A DNA stretch of 64,000 nt, taken from positions 124,001 to 188,000 of the forward strand of contig JAJNNY010000063.1 of the NCBI GenBank assembly GCA_022453515.1. The letters are read 5' to 3'. The notes under the pieces are model-generated. The model ran no database searches. It saw nothing but the letters and a program-made list of their open reading frames with translations, and was not told where the DNA came from. Of the stretch, positions 1 to 11,129 are shown piece after piece; within the stretch, counting starts at the first letter, position 1; the number at the start of each line of letters is the position of its first letter. Position numbers and translations under genes: made by a program. The stretch is from Astrocystis sublimbata (Eukaryota; Ascomycota; Sordariomycetes; Xylariales; Xylariaceae).

Positions 1-1578
1 CCACGAAACGATTCATTGTTTTCATCGTTGCTCTTACAACTCTACTTCCTCCTCTCACAGCGAGCATCTTCTATCCTGTAATCACCTTGTTAGCGAGAGA
101 GTTTCGCGTTTCTGTCACAGATATCAATTTGACTATTACTGTCTACTTGCTCTTTCAGGGCATTGCCCCCTCATTCGTCGGTAACCTGAGCGATGAGGCA
201 GGTCGACGGCCAGCCCTCCTCATTTCCTTGATCCTCTACATAGTTGGATCTGTGCTCGTCGCAGCCAAACCCAGCTATGGCCTCCTTTATGGAATGCGCA
301 TTCTGCAGAGTGCTGGAGGAAGCGGTACCATTGCGTTATCGCTTGCCACAGTGTCCGACATCGTGACATCCGCGGAGCGAGGAAGTTATACATCATCTGG
401 TATGTACTTGCTGGAGTCATTGATTCCCCCTTCTGACAACCCTCGGAGGCATAGATTACCCTAACAGGTATCTATGCTCCCCCATACACCTGCATACCCC
501 CATTTCATGAGCAATCTTTTCATCATTGCTGACTCTGTTAAATCAAGTGCAACTGGGATGGATGCTTGGTCCCTCGGTCGGGCCGGTCATCGGCGGATTG
601 TTAAGTCAGTTTCTCGGGTGGAAGTCCATCTTCTGGTTTTTGGCCATCTATGCCGGAAGCGTCTGGCTGTTCTCCCTTCTCTTCCTGCCAGAGACAAGCC
701 GAAAAGTGGTTGGAAATGGCTCCATCCCACCTCAAGGATGGAACATGACGCTATATGCATACCTTCAAAAGGCCTTTGCCAAGGGTGCTACAGCTTCTCC
801 AAAAGCACAGACCAAAACATCTAAGAGTTTGAGTCTGAACCCTCTGAAATCTCTGAAGCTATTCCGCGAGAAAGAGACATGTGTCTTGCTGATCTACAGC
901 GGTCTCGTCTACGCGAACTCCTACATGATCCTGTCTACACTGTCCGATGAGCTCGAGGAAAAGTATGGCTTCAACACACTACAGATCAGTCTCTGTTATC
1001 TCGCCTCCGGATTCGGTACTGTGACCTCGGTTCTGCTAACAGGAAGGATCCTGGATTGGAACTTTCGGCGCCACGCTCGACTTGTCGGCCTAGAAATCTC
1101 AAAACAAAAACAACAAGACCTGTCCAACTTTCCCATTGAGCTTGCTCGCCTCCAGAGCAGTATTCCTGCTCTGATATTGGCAAGCGTCAGTCTGGTTGCC
1201 TACGGATGGCTGCTACAAACCAAGCAGCATCTGTCGGCGCCGCTGATTTTCCTGTTCCTTCAATCCTTCGGGAGCGCCAGTGCATTTTCTGGGCTGAACA
1301 ACTTGATCATGGATCTGAATCGGGACAGGCCCGGAACAGCTTCTGCGGCAATGAACTTGACCCGCTGTTGGTTCGGCGCCGGTGGTACTGCTTTCGCCAG
1401 CCCGTTGGCAATGAGAGGTGGCATCGGCTGGCTGGGAGTGGTGATTCCTGGTATTTGGCTGCTGTTTAGCCCGATTCTTTATGTCGTGCTGAGGTATGGT
1501 CCGAAATGGAGAGAGGAGGAGCGCCTGAAGAAAATGAGTGAAGCTCAGACATCGTCGGAAAAGGAGGCATCAAAATAA
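1..1578 (+). CDS. MFS multidrug transporter, DHA1/QDR-like (5' partial)
   Basis: This major facilitator superfamily transporter enters from the left edge, so the start codon and perhaps the first part of helix 1 are missing. Exons are <3-399 and 548-1578, with the intron at 400-547 and a phase-1 junction restoring Val-Gln-Leu-Gly-Trp. The visible part is 475 residues. It has MFS motif A (GNLSDEAGRRP) after helix 2 and the antiporter motif C (LGPSVGPVIGG) in helix 5. The arrangement SIFYPVITLLAREF...LTITVYLLFQGIAPSF is typical of fungal DHA1 drug:H+ antiporters of the QDR type at the plasma membrane. A basic, charged C-terminus follows the last helix. It converges on the peroxiredoxin gene. 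A role in exporting a product of the nearby PepM/Ppd pair is possible but is only positional inference. Confidence 0.9.
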
Positions 1579-2397
1579 CCAAACAAAGCACCCGTAGCAA
1601 CCCAGTGTTCAGTTCGAAAGGAAATTACATTTAGCAAGCGCGGCTCATTAAGGACAAAAATGGATTTGACTACACATCAAATAATCTGTTTCACTTTTCA
1701 AGTCAGTGCTGAGGTCGACAGACAGGGCGTGCATGGGTCATAATGCTAGTTAGTGTCTTGGTGATGCAGCAATTGGCCACGTACGTCGGGGGTCCAGTAT
1801 CAACATCAATAGAATTGCAAAAACGCGGCGATAACGCTGAGGTAATCACTTGTGTGCAGAATGACGATAGTCCTTGTCCTCCTAGCCACGCTGGAGTACT
1901 TATTGTGCAAGGGGTGAACGTCCCTTGTACGACCGACCGCCTGTCATGACCTGTCCCATGACAAAATAGGCTAGCACCCGCACAGACATCTGGTCATCTG
2001 ATTTCATGAACCAAACATGGGGATGGATGTTTAATGACCGGTTGCTCAGGCTGGTTTAGGACCAGTAGGTCGGACAACCGGCCATTAGATAATCACCCCG
2101 CGAGCCAAGTCAGGCTCGCTTATTAATCTGCTGCCACAGAGGATCCTCTTCTCCATTCATTCAGGTGTCCATCTCATGAAAGTTGATTGGCTTAATTACG
2201 AATGACAGACGATTAGCTGCAGCATCACTCAGAATAAAATAGTTAAAGCAACAGCATTGATTCAGTGCTTATATCGTCTTGTAACACATCGGTGTATTTG
2301 GGCTAGTACATGTAATAATTCTTCATGGTGACTACCTCGGTTTATAGATAATTACAACAGCACTGACGGTTCCGGCCAGCTCGGAGCGACCAGATCA
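1579..2397. other. Intergenic, convergent 3' ends
   Basis: This is the 3' space between the MFS transporter and the peroxiredoxin. No convincing coding sequence, RNA gene or repeat is visible. The only frames are short and lack fungal codon pattern. Confidence 0.6.
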
Positions 2398-3102
2398 TCA
2401 GAGTGCGGCCAATACTGCGTCCGCCGAAGAGACTGTGACCTCGCGAGCAGGCTCCTTCTCCGCGTATGCGATTTTTCCATTCTCGATAATCATTGCATAT
2501 CGAGCGGTACGCTCTCCCTTGAGCCAGTTGAATTTCTTTGAGAAGTTGGTCTCTGTATCGGAGAGGAAAAGCTGCAACGAATATACGTCAACAACTTGCG
2601 ACACATGATGCAATTCCTACTGCTAAAGGTACGATGTAGAGGTTGGCTATATGGCCGGGTCACTTACAATATCATCAGTCTGAACGCCCTGCGCTTTACC
2701 CCATGCGCTCATGACAAAAGCATCGTTGTAGGCAATGACAACAATCTTGTCGACTCCCTTCTCTTTGAATTTGCTGACGTTCTCGATATATCCAGGTAGG
2801 TGCTTCTCTGAGCATGTGCCCGTGAACGCTCCCGGGGTGGACACCAGAACGATCTTCTTGTCAGCAAATTCTACAAAGACCATTTGTTAGTCTAATTCTA
2901 ATAACTCATATGCCAGTATGTGTGAATTGGAGTGCGCAGTGATATTCATTTCTTGCTATAAGAAAGTATGTGCATTACCTTTCGTGGCATCATATGTAGT
3001 AGGAAGCCCACAAGTATTGATGCTTGCCTTGTCGGCGGTGAAGGGTACGTAGCCAAAGGTGACGCCTTCTGGGAAACTATCGCCTTTCTTGGGGTCTGAC
3101 AT
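2398..3102 (-). CDS. Peroxiredoxin, PMP20 / Asp f 3 family (Prx5 type)
   Basis: This thiol peroxidase reduces hydroperoxides. Three exons on the minus strand (3102-2979, 2870-2668, 2571-2398) give 166 residues, the normal length for the family. The start is the Met of MSDPKKGD; upstream in-frame Met codons would add a tail not seen in homologues. The peroxidatic cysteine is Cys61 in TPGAFTGTCS (T-x-x-C motif), and Cys31 is the second cysteine known from Asp f 3-type proteins. The sequence AYNDAFVMSAWGKA and the C-terminal GRTARYAMII-type block (here ERTARYAMII) also match the family. The C-terminus (...AVLAAL) is not a classical SKL peroxisomal signal, so the location could be cytosolic. It lies tail-to-tail with the MFS gene and head-to-tail behind Ppd. 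Confidence 0.95.
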
Positions 3103-4564
3103 GGCTGTTAGGTATGTCTCGTTGGGAATAACTATTTTGTTGCTAATGACAGTATGCTGGGAGCTAAGGGCCTTGATGATATGACTAGGATTGGGCTCAT
3201 CCAGCAAACCCTTACTTATACACAAGCTCAACTAGTAGTCCCCCAAGGTGGTGTTGAGCGGTTGATCGAGAAATGATTACTCCGCGGATGTCACAAACAC
3301 CTTCATGAGAATCATCGAGTTGCCGAGTAGCTTGTGACTTCCTTCTGACGTAGACAACCAAACTTTAAGCAATATCGGCGATCCGAGGGTATATCGATCG
3401 AAGATTGGACGTAGAGTGCGTGATCTTTTGGGGAAGCCGAGATGCCACATGTCGATGGTCGACTATTGCCACGTCTGATCTTCCTGCACTTACTCTACGG
3501 AGTTATTCCGATCAATTCGCACATCAGTCAGACTCGCAGTCGGAGATGATCGGGGTCGGATGGGTGACGCGTCGCCCCTCAAGGTAAACACTTTGATACC
3601 GCAGGCCTGCTTTTCGATGCTAGGTAGTTCAATGAAGTTCTGGATTGGTAATTGATCGCGTGACCTATTGCCGTGATGAGCTACGCCGATCGCTGCAGCT
3701 TAGGTAAGCTCTTATAAGCTATGACACAGGGGTGCAGGCTCGCTCGCATGCATGGCACTTAATCAGTACCGAGGTCTGGGACCAATGATAGTCATAGACA
3801 TATGCAACTGATCGGTAACGCAAGCCGCCTATCACAAGCTTTATACATTGCGTAATTGAGGCAGGCTCTTGCGAAGTTACCTTTGTCTCGATGTTACTTC
3901 AGTAGTACTCGTATGTAAACGGCTTGTGCATATGCGGTTCGCTCGCGATTCGTGAGGTTTCAGTGAAAGGGGACCAGACGCAGACTCTAGCCCCATCGTG
4001 TGGAATCAAATGCAAGTGCCCGTTAGCATAGAGCACCCGATCATGCCGATGCACCATCTCTATCAAACCCCACCGAACAACTTCTCCATGCTGTTTATCG
4101 TCTGATTATTATCCGATTTGGTTATGTGATAGTTATGTCATTAGTAAGTGGAGTTTGCATTTCCGGAGAGATGTGTAAATCTTTCATTTTCACACCGCAT
4201 CTGCTAAACGTTTTGGTTATGATGTACTCTTTATTGGTTCAGTATACGACGGGCGTAATATTATAAGTGACTAAGGTCAATGACTAAGCTAGAGGAACCA
4301 GAAAACTCAATACCGACAATCCGCCGAAGTACTAATCAAGTAAAGATAGGCCGGTAGTTGAGCGATCAGCTTATGTCATTCCTGCAGGTATGGAGTTGTG
4401 GAGCGTCTCGGAAGCATGAACATGAATGCTTATGCTGCATATACAGATCAGAGTGAGTAGACTCGGTGTTCCTTGTTTCCTATCCTAAGCCACTATGTAA
4501 GGATATGCAGGCCTGCCCGAACTAAGCGTGCTAGGTTACCCCAGATCTGCCTTATATGGTCCAC
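3103..4564. other. Intergenic, peroxiredoxin promoter region
   Basis: 1.46 kb without a supported gene. It should hold the peroxiredoxin promoter and the Ppd 3' end. One Yap1-type heptamer TTAGTAA lies at 4141-4147, but a single 7-mer in this length can easily be chance. Confidence 0.5.
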
Positions 4565-5860
4565 TCATACTAGACTTTGCATGAACAAATCCTTCAGTTG
4601 CTCGGCAGTTTCAGTTGGCCTTGGCAGGTTGGCAGATTGCCCCGGTCCCACCAAGACCAGAACTAGTATCTTAGCTCCGGCAGAATACCCAGCTTCCCCA
4701 ACCTCGGCCCGGACCGTCGCCGCTGATTCTGCCAAATCCAACGCTCTATCTAGGCCCTGTGTTGTATCCACAAAGAACTTGTGAGTGTAAGCCATTCCCC
4801 TAGCCAGATTCAGATATGCCTCGAGCCGAAGAGACAAAGGCTGGTTTCCAGTGGAGCTATGCACGCCGTTATAGACTACGACGTGGACCATTCCCGTCGG
4901 ACCCACGTCTGCCAGAACCGCATTGTTGCCGGCGTGCATGAGGAACGATCCATCACCATCAACGCAGTAGACTAGGGGTGCTTGTGATGGGCTTTGGCCT
5001 AGCCGAATGCCCGACGCCACCCCAAACGCATGACCCATTGCTCCCAGGACGAAGAATTCGCGGCCAATGGCTTTCCCTTGCTCCTGCAGCACCATGTAGA
5101 GCTCGCGGCTAGTCCCACCGAGAGATGAGACAACGATATCGTTGCTTTGGCGCCGTTCTACCACGCTACGGACCACCATCTCGCGCGTGAGTGGTAGGGG
5201 CTGATCTGGATACTTCAGTAGCCAGGTTGACGCCCCCGCTCCCTTCGGGGCGGCAACTTGCTCGTATAGTGTCAAGCGCTCAAGCTGCTTCTCCGGTTGC
5301 CCTCCCTCCTGAACCTGGTGAGGAACGAAGGTGCCAGGAGGCACTACCAGCGCAACGGGAGTCTTGTCAGTCAATGCCTTGGCAATGAGACCAGTCACGA
5401 CTTTGTGAGCGTCGTCTAGATTCTCAGGAATATGCTCGTAAGGGATCTTGTTTGCCTCGAGGTTTTCCAAAAGATGGGGCCCGATCAGAGCGTGCTGTGG
5501 CTCGTCTTTGATGCCGGGTTTGCCACGCCAGCCAATCATGAGGAGCACAGGCACAGCCGCTACCGCGTTGCTTGCCAGTGATTGCAAAGGACTTAAGGCG
5601 TTGGACAGGCCGGAATTCTGGAGGTAGCACAGCGCGACCCGCTTCGTGGCGAGGTGGTAACCTGCAGCCAGGGCTATGGCGCCTCCCTCGTTTGCGGTGA
5701 CAATGTGGCGCGGGGGCGAGAGGGTATCTGCGAAGAAGCTGAGTAGGCCGCTGAGACTCGAGTCTGGCACCCCAAAGACAGCATCGATGCTGTTGGGCTG
5801 CAGAACTCTTGTGAAGAATTCAGTTGGCACAAATGGTAGAGTCATTATGAAGGGAGTCAA
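4565..5860 (-). CDS. Phosphonopyruvate decarboxylase (ThDP-dependent)
   Basis: Converts phosphonopyruvate to phosphonoacetaldehyde and CO2, pulling the unfavourable PEP mutase equilibrium towards phosphonate. One exon, 431 residues (family about 370-400). The N-terminal pyrimidine-binding domain has the cofactor-activating glutamate in TANEGGAIALAAG (Glu58), followed by LQNSGLSNALSPLQSL and MIGWRGKPGIKDEPQH, which are characteristic of Ppd rather than of acetolactate synthase or pyruvate decarboxylase. The C-terminal pyrophosphate domain has the ThDP motif GDG at 302-304 followed by ...VVYNGVHSSTGNQP. Two in-frame Met codons (residues 1 and 6) could both serve as start. It is divergent from the PEP mutase gene, sharing a 1.08-kb promoter region, which strongly supports the pathway. 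Sulfopyruvate decarboxylase is the main alternative, made unlikely by the PepM partner. Confidence 0.9.
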   Translation of the reverse strand: MTPFIMTLPFVPTEFFTRVLQPNSIDAVFGVPDSSLSGLLSFFADTLSPPRHIVTANEGGAIALAAGYHLATKRVALCYLQNSGLSNALSPLQSLASNAVAAVPVLLMIGWRGKPGIKDEPQHALIGPHLLENLEANKIPYEHIPENLDDAHKVVTGLIAKALTDKTPVALVVPPGTFVPHQVQEGGQPEKQLERLTLYEQVAAPKGAGASTWLLKYPDQPLPLTREMVVRSVVERRQSNDIVVSSLGGTSRELYMVLQEQGKAIGREFFVLGAMGHAFGVASGIRLGQSPSQAPLVYCVDGDGSFLMHAGNNAVLADVGPTGMVHVVVYNGVHSSTGNQPLSLRLEAYLNLARGMAYTHKFFVDTTQGLDRALDLAESAATVRAEVGEAGYSAGAKILVLVLVGPGQSANLPRPTETAEQLKDLFMQSLV

Positions 5861-6939
5861 GGCTAATAGGTTGGGATTGGGTGTAAATTTTGACCTTGGA
5901 CGGTTGTTTTCAGATCTGGTTTCTTGTTGAGATTTTGGTTGCTGGGGTGTTTATAACTACTTCCACTCGGATCAAACACCTATGGGCGCATGAGGAATAA
6001 TCTGTCTGAGTATGAGTAACTCTGATATGAGCTAGACCACCCCCCCTCACTTTTGAGATGTTGCAGTTTCCGATGTGAACTCCGCCCTTGCCATACACAG
6101 ATGTGGCCACTCGAGCATCGCAAAGTGTTCCCAACGTGGCATCCCGGGAATACACGAGTTCAGCAGGTCTTATCGTGATAGCCGGTAGCTAGAAGTTATT
6201 CCCAACATGTATGTTGACGTCAGGTATTGAATCTGTGACAAGGATCCATATATCTTAGGGATCGACTCTGCAGGTGAGAATAGTAGTATCCTTAGATGTC
6301 TATCCCTTGGTTCATGTGCCAGCGCACGTATCACGCGACCTTTTGCTCTATTGAGGCAAACACGTGCCCTCTTACCGTATCGGTCGGTGTAATATTTTGG
6401 GCAAAGTGAGGATATCGCCAAACCCTATTCTTGCGACGACATACATCGGCTCCGACGGTAATAACTATGGAGACTGGATATGAACATCCATTGCAACTGT
6501 AGATCCTTTGGAAATTCACTCATGGTTCTCATAAGCAACGGACTCGATGTATCCTGTTTTGTTGAACCGGCCCCGAGTCTTGCCGCCGCATCTCACTGAC
6601 TAATTATCGCAATCCGTTAGAGCCCTTCTCAAAAAAGCAAATGATCAACCTGTAAGAAGGGGGTCTCAGGTGAAGATCTAGTCCGGTCTTTCCAAATGCC
6701 GAGGTGTCACATCGGGAAACGAACGGTTCCTCGAGCGCTGCAGTGAACGGTGACCCAAGTCGCACTATATTAAAGTCAGTCAAACCCTCATCTTGGGTGT
6801 TTGATTCATCGTTATTGAGATATCAACTTAGTTTCGACTTGACTAAGCATCGACGAGCTTATAACACTACCCTGATTTTCCTTGAACGGAACTTATCCTT
6901 ACACTATATTCTCTCTAGAGAACTTCCTATACTTCCAAC
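5861..6939. promoter_or_regulatory. Divergent promoter region between Ppd and PepM
   Basis: 1.08 kb separates the two start codons of the phosphonate pair, which are transcribed away from each other. No gene is supported here. A shared bidirectional promoter is inferred from layout. I could not identify a specific regulator site. Confidence 0.5.
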
Positions 6940-8315
6940 ATGTCTTGTTTCATTGGTGAAAGTCTCAAGCGAGCTGGAGGCCGCATACGCCTACTAGAGA
7001 CTCATGACGCGTCCACAACTGACATAATTCGGGATGTTACTAGCGACGATGGCCAAGCTCAATACCACGGGCAATGGGTCAGTGGCTTAACCCAGACTAC
7101 CATACTGGGTGTGCCTGACACGGAACTCATCACCCCCCTTACGCGTGCGAAGTTAATATCTGCGAGTGGAAGCACCGAGAACCGGCCCGAACCTCAACGC
7201 GAGCTTTGCATAGCATTTGATGCGGACAGTGGAGGTCCGGCAGAGGAGATACCTTCATTGGTTACTACATTAGCGCGCAAGGGGGTTTCCATGATCATCA
7301 TCGAAGACAAGGAAGTCTTTGAGCCGGGCAAGAAGGTCAATTCACTAGCTGCTTCGTCAGCATCTCAGGTTAGTCTCCCTTGGTACAAAATCCTACTGCC
7401 ATGATGTCAAACCCAGTAATCTGATTGGACGATTACAGGGACAAGCCGACCCCCAGGAGTTTGCCAAAGTTATGGCTGCCTTCAAGAAGGCCAAGTCTGA
7501 AGACGCCCGAAAGGAGATGTATGTTACAGCTCGCATCGAAAGTTTCACCTGCCGCCAAGTCATCAAGTCAGACCCTGAGGCAGAGAAGGCATCTGTGGAG
7601 AAAGCGTTACGCCAAGCCCTGAACCGCGCTGTGATCTATCGGGACGCAGGCGCAGATGCCATCATGATTCACAGCAAGAGCAAGGCTCCCGATGAAGTCC
7701 TGGCTTTTCTTCGAGAGTTTCGTGCCCTTGATAGCAAAACCCCCTGTAGGTCAACGTTCTTCCCTTCGCTAACATGAATATTGCTGACACGGTGACACCT
7801 CGAAAGTGGTGGTAGTACCAACTACATATGGTACTACGCATGAAAGTACACTCCATGATGCAGGAGCCAATGTCATCATCTATGCCAATCACTTGATGAG
7901 AGCCAAGATACGAGCAGTCGATGAAGTGGTGGCGTCAAACAAGGGCCACGTCTGCCCTCCCAACCTCACTGCCACCCTTTCAGCGCGCAACTTTGGATAC
8001 ATGATGCGAGCTCTGCAGACAGAGCGGGCTGACACGTACGATGGCCGTTTGGCGGCCGACGTCGAATCTTTCCTGGCCGAGGCCGAGCGCGTCTCGTACC
8101 GTGGGATGCAAGATACCGCCCGGCAACTATTGAACGGCAAGGCAGCCGGGGCAGCGGATGAGCATCTCATAACCGTAAAAGATTTGCTGGCGATCAATGG
8201 CGTTCACTTGTCTGAGCTGGGCCGCCCGGCACAGATTCCATCGGGAAGCTTATTGATGTCGATGATGAGTCGCTTACGGAGGAGAATCCCGGTTGTGCAC
8301 CGAGTTCTCGCATAA
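6940..8315 (+). CDS. Phosphoenolpyruvate phosphomutase (PepM)
   Basis: Rearranges phosphoenolpyruvate to phosphonopyruvate, the entry step of nearly all phosphonate biosynthesis. Exons 6940-7368, 7439-7745 and 7807-8315 encode 414 residues (bacterial enzymes are about 300, so N- and C-terminal extensions are present). Isocitrate lyase/PEP mutase-fold residues seen: WVSGL (Trp46, Ser48), DADSGG (Asp94, Asp96, Mg2+ binding), EDK at 122-124, NS at 134-135, Arg175 in VTARIES and His221 in GADAIMIHSKSK. The diagnostic loop is EDK-x9-NS here, whereas the usual PepM signature is EDK-x5-NS. Alternatives are phosphonopyruvate hydrolase or another superfamily lyase, but the adjacent Ppd argues for the mutase. 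Intron 2 has a clear CTGAC branch site near 7785. Confidence 0.88.
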
Positions 8316-8687
8316 GTAGGGGACAAGGGACTGTTGGTAGTTTAAGAAGGGAAGAAGAGACTATACCGCAGCTTTTCAAGTTACATTCGTTCGTTAAATA
8401 CTATGATCATTGATGACGATACCTTTCCTAGTGCTACGACGTAGCTACAACGAATATGTAATAGAGATCAGTTGGAACTCACCCGTCTTTTTACTCGCTG
8501 TAGTACCTGATAGAGAATATTGACGGCACCTCATCGCACAACTGTACCGTTTTCGGGGAGGGTCTAGATAGGAGTAAGACCTTTACCCAATAGGGTATTA
8601 AAGACTAAAGTATAATAATTGACAACACGCTATGATTACCGTTGTAGTAGAAGCGAATTTCCAACAAAAGGGCTAATAATTGTACTA
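8316..8687. other. Intergenic, convergent 3' ends
   Basis: 372 bp between the 3' ends of PepM and the next, convergent gene. No feature seen. Confidence 0.6.
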
Positions 8688-10043
8688 TTAATTCCACTCA
8701 TCTTCAGACTCCTGCTCGGAGTCGGAAGCTTCCCCCACCTTGAAATGGTCCTCTTCCGTCGTCTCCTTCTCCTTCTGATCGCCTTCCTTTACCTTTTTCT
8801 CCTTATTCTTGCCTTCCGCATCTTGAGACGAGCCGACCTGCGGACTGCTATGAGGTGGAACCGGTTTCGAAGTTTCCGGAGACTCAACACTCTTGCGCTC
8901 AATCTCCTTTCCCTTTCCCTTCCCCTCTACTTCCTCCGGTAGGTGTATTTGCGAACTATTGCGAGGTGTGAGGGCTGGGTTCAAAGGCAACTCATCACCC
9001 TTCACTGCCTCCCGTGAGGAACTAACCTGCGGACTACCGCGAGGTGGGACTAGCTTCGAAGCCTCCAGGGACTGAACAATTTCGCGTTCATGGTCCTTCC
9101 CTGTATCAATCTCCTTCCCCTTCCCCTTTCCCTCTCCCTCTGGCTCGTCCTCCTCTACCACTCTCTGCAAGCTAGCCCGCGGAGACTCGTAAGAGGTTCG
9201 GGGTGTGCTTGGAAGCGGCTTGTTCCTGTTTGCGCCCCGACGCGAGGGGCCGGCTAAGGGACTGCTGCGACGCGGGACCGGGCTCTGAGTCCTCCAGTAT
9301 TTCAAGACTTTTCGCTCGACCTCCTTTTCATTCCCCCTCACACCCTCGCTTCGATTATCCTCTAAATTGGCCCTTGGAGTGCCATTTGGTGTCCAAGGTA
9401 CGTTCAAAGACAACTTATCTGCATCCGAATGCCACTCTGGGAACTCTGTAAGATGTTCCCCTTTTTGCGCCTTGTGTATCCTCTCCGCATCCTCCTCTTT
9501 CTCCCTCTTATGCTTTCTAGATCCGCCGCACGCCACGAATCGATAGGTTCTTTTACTCCAATACCTCAAAGGCCGCTCCTCACGATACCATTGCGATTCG
9601 GAATCCATGTCACTCTTGGACGAACCTTTCGATCTTTCGCCGATAGTAGATGGCCCTTTGGAGGCCCTGTTGCGGAACATTGCGCTCCACGAGGAGCGAG
9701 ACGGGTTAGACATTCCCGGATGAGGCTCCATACGCTCTGCTTTGGGCACCGGTCTAGGCAGCTTGAAGGGTCTAAGACCCTTCATTTTGTCTATGCCATC
9801 GTCTTTGTCTTTGCCCTTACCACTGCCATTAGCTCCACTGATCATCAGATTGTCAAGAGGGATGTCGGCGGGTGGGATCCCAGCATTCTCAAGATCAGCA
9901 GGCCCGTTCTTCTTGCGTTTGTGCCATAATCGAGCTGCCATGAAGGTCCAGAGTAAAATTACCAAAGACGCCCACACCCACATGGTGGCAATGAGGGTGA
10001 GCTGCCCAGAGTTGGCGAGGTCATCGCGCCGCTGTAAATTCAT
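8688..10043 (-). CDS. Hypothetical single-pass membrane protein with long disordered tail
   Basis: One exon, 451 residues, no family recognised. A short N-terminus is followed by one hydrophobic helix (about residues 14-37, from LTLIATMWVWASLVILLW to FMAAR) and then basic WHKRKKN, predicting a type I/III single-pass protein with a cytosolic tail. The remaining 400 residues are low-complexity, rich in Lys, Glu, Ser and Pro. The tail contains a degenerate internal duplication: EGEGKGKGKEID ... ASKLVPPRGSPQVSSS and EVEGKGKGKEIE ... TSKPVPPHSSPQVGSS. The C-terminus is acidic (SDSEQESEDEWN). Its position next to PepM is not enough to place it in the phosphonate pathway. Confidence 0.7.
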   Translation of the reverse strand: MNLQRRDDLANSGQLTLIATMWVWASLVILLWTFMAARLWHKRKKNGPADLENAGIPPADIPLDNLMISGANGSGKGKDKDDGIDKMKGLRPFKLPRPVPKAERMEPHPGMSNPSRSSWSAMFRNRASKGPSTIGERSKGSSKSDMDSESQWYREERPLRYWSKRTYRFVACGGSRKHKREKEEDAERIHKAQKGEHLTEFPEWHSDADKLSLNVPWTPNGTPRANLEDNRSEGVRGNEKEVERKVLKYWRTQSPVPRRSSPLAGPSRRGANRNKPLPSTPRTSYESPRASLQRVVEEDEPEGEGKGKGKEIDTGKDHEREIVQSLEASKLVPPRGSPQVSSSREAVKGDELPLNPALTPRNSSQIHLPEEVEGKGKGKEIERKSVESPETSKPVPPHSSPQVGSSQDAEGKNKEKKVKEGDQKEKETTEEDHFKVGEASDSEQESEDEWN

Positions 10044-11129
10044 TGTACTCGGAGTCTTGCACGATGACGTACAACTTCAAGGTAGGTCTTGCAAGTCGTA
10101 ATAATGCCATCAATACTTCGCGCATGAAAGCAGGGTTCTGAAGCTTATAAGCTTAGGCAGCCAACCTCTAGTGTCTAGTAATCAGTGGTTCAGACAACTC
10201 CAGAACAATATCCATGTTTGGCGAAGACAATAGAAATAGTCTAACAGCACAAAGATATGGTACCTTCGGCCGGCTCTTTTGAACAGCCTAGCATGTTCTA
10301 TAGAACAATACACTGTGAAAATATGAACAATAGCCTTCAAAACACTCCTCGGGATGTGCCTTCTAGGTGAATCAATCCAACTAGTTGATGAATAGTTCCT
10401 CTTGCTATACAGAGCTGCTACTTCAGTGTCATACTTGGGAAGATGACCAAAATAGTGAACAGGAGACACAGTTGTTATCATCAACTACTCTGAAAAGTAA
10501 TCTAGAGTAATTATGCCAGGACATGAAGCCAGTCTCACAACACAACTTAGTTTACCCTATCAATTCCACCATTCACTGCATCACAATCTCGTCTACTATG
10601 TGTTATTGCGATTATCCCTTCCTCGCTTCTTCTTGGTGATAGGAATCCCAAGCGCTGGACAACAGATTGATGCTCAGATGCAATAGAGACAATCACCACT
10701 GTTTGGTATCGCTCGAATAACTCCTTTGTCACTCCTTCGTTGCATTCCAAGAATGGGCGCGAGGACAATGTGCATCCTTTATTTATCCACTTTTCGTTAT
10801 ATTGTCGTCGATAATAATGAAGGGTGCGTGTTGAGCCTTATTAATGCCATATGGCCACACTCTCGTTCAACTATATAGACTATGATGTTATAATTATGTA
10901 GGTGACCACAGGTGATCGTACCAACATTAGAGATTCAACGAACAGTCCAAGCCATATAATTACACCGAATCCCTAAAGTTATTTAACATCCAAACGAAGA
11001 AAACAGCAATAACAACATCGCCCACCCAATATTGGTTGAGTTCAGGAAACTCACGTATTCGGGCCCCCTCTATAGCCACTATCAAATTCCCAAAAGCTCA
11101 GGAGCAAGGAGCAATCAACTTCTCTCAAA
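10044..11129. other. Intergenic, divergent promoters
   Basis: About 1.1 kb, AT-rich, between the divergent membrane-protein and zincin-like genes. A 73-codon frame on the minus strand (10547-10768) has some protein-like composition but no recognisable family, and I do not call it. Confidence 0.5.

Noticed and set aside
1..8315. A single large secondary-metabolite cluster including MFS, peroxiredoxin, Ppd and PepM
   Set aside because: Only Ppd and PepM are linked by known biochemistry; the peroxiredoxin is a common stress gene and the transporter is separated and convergent.
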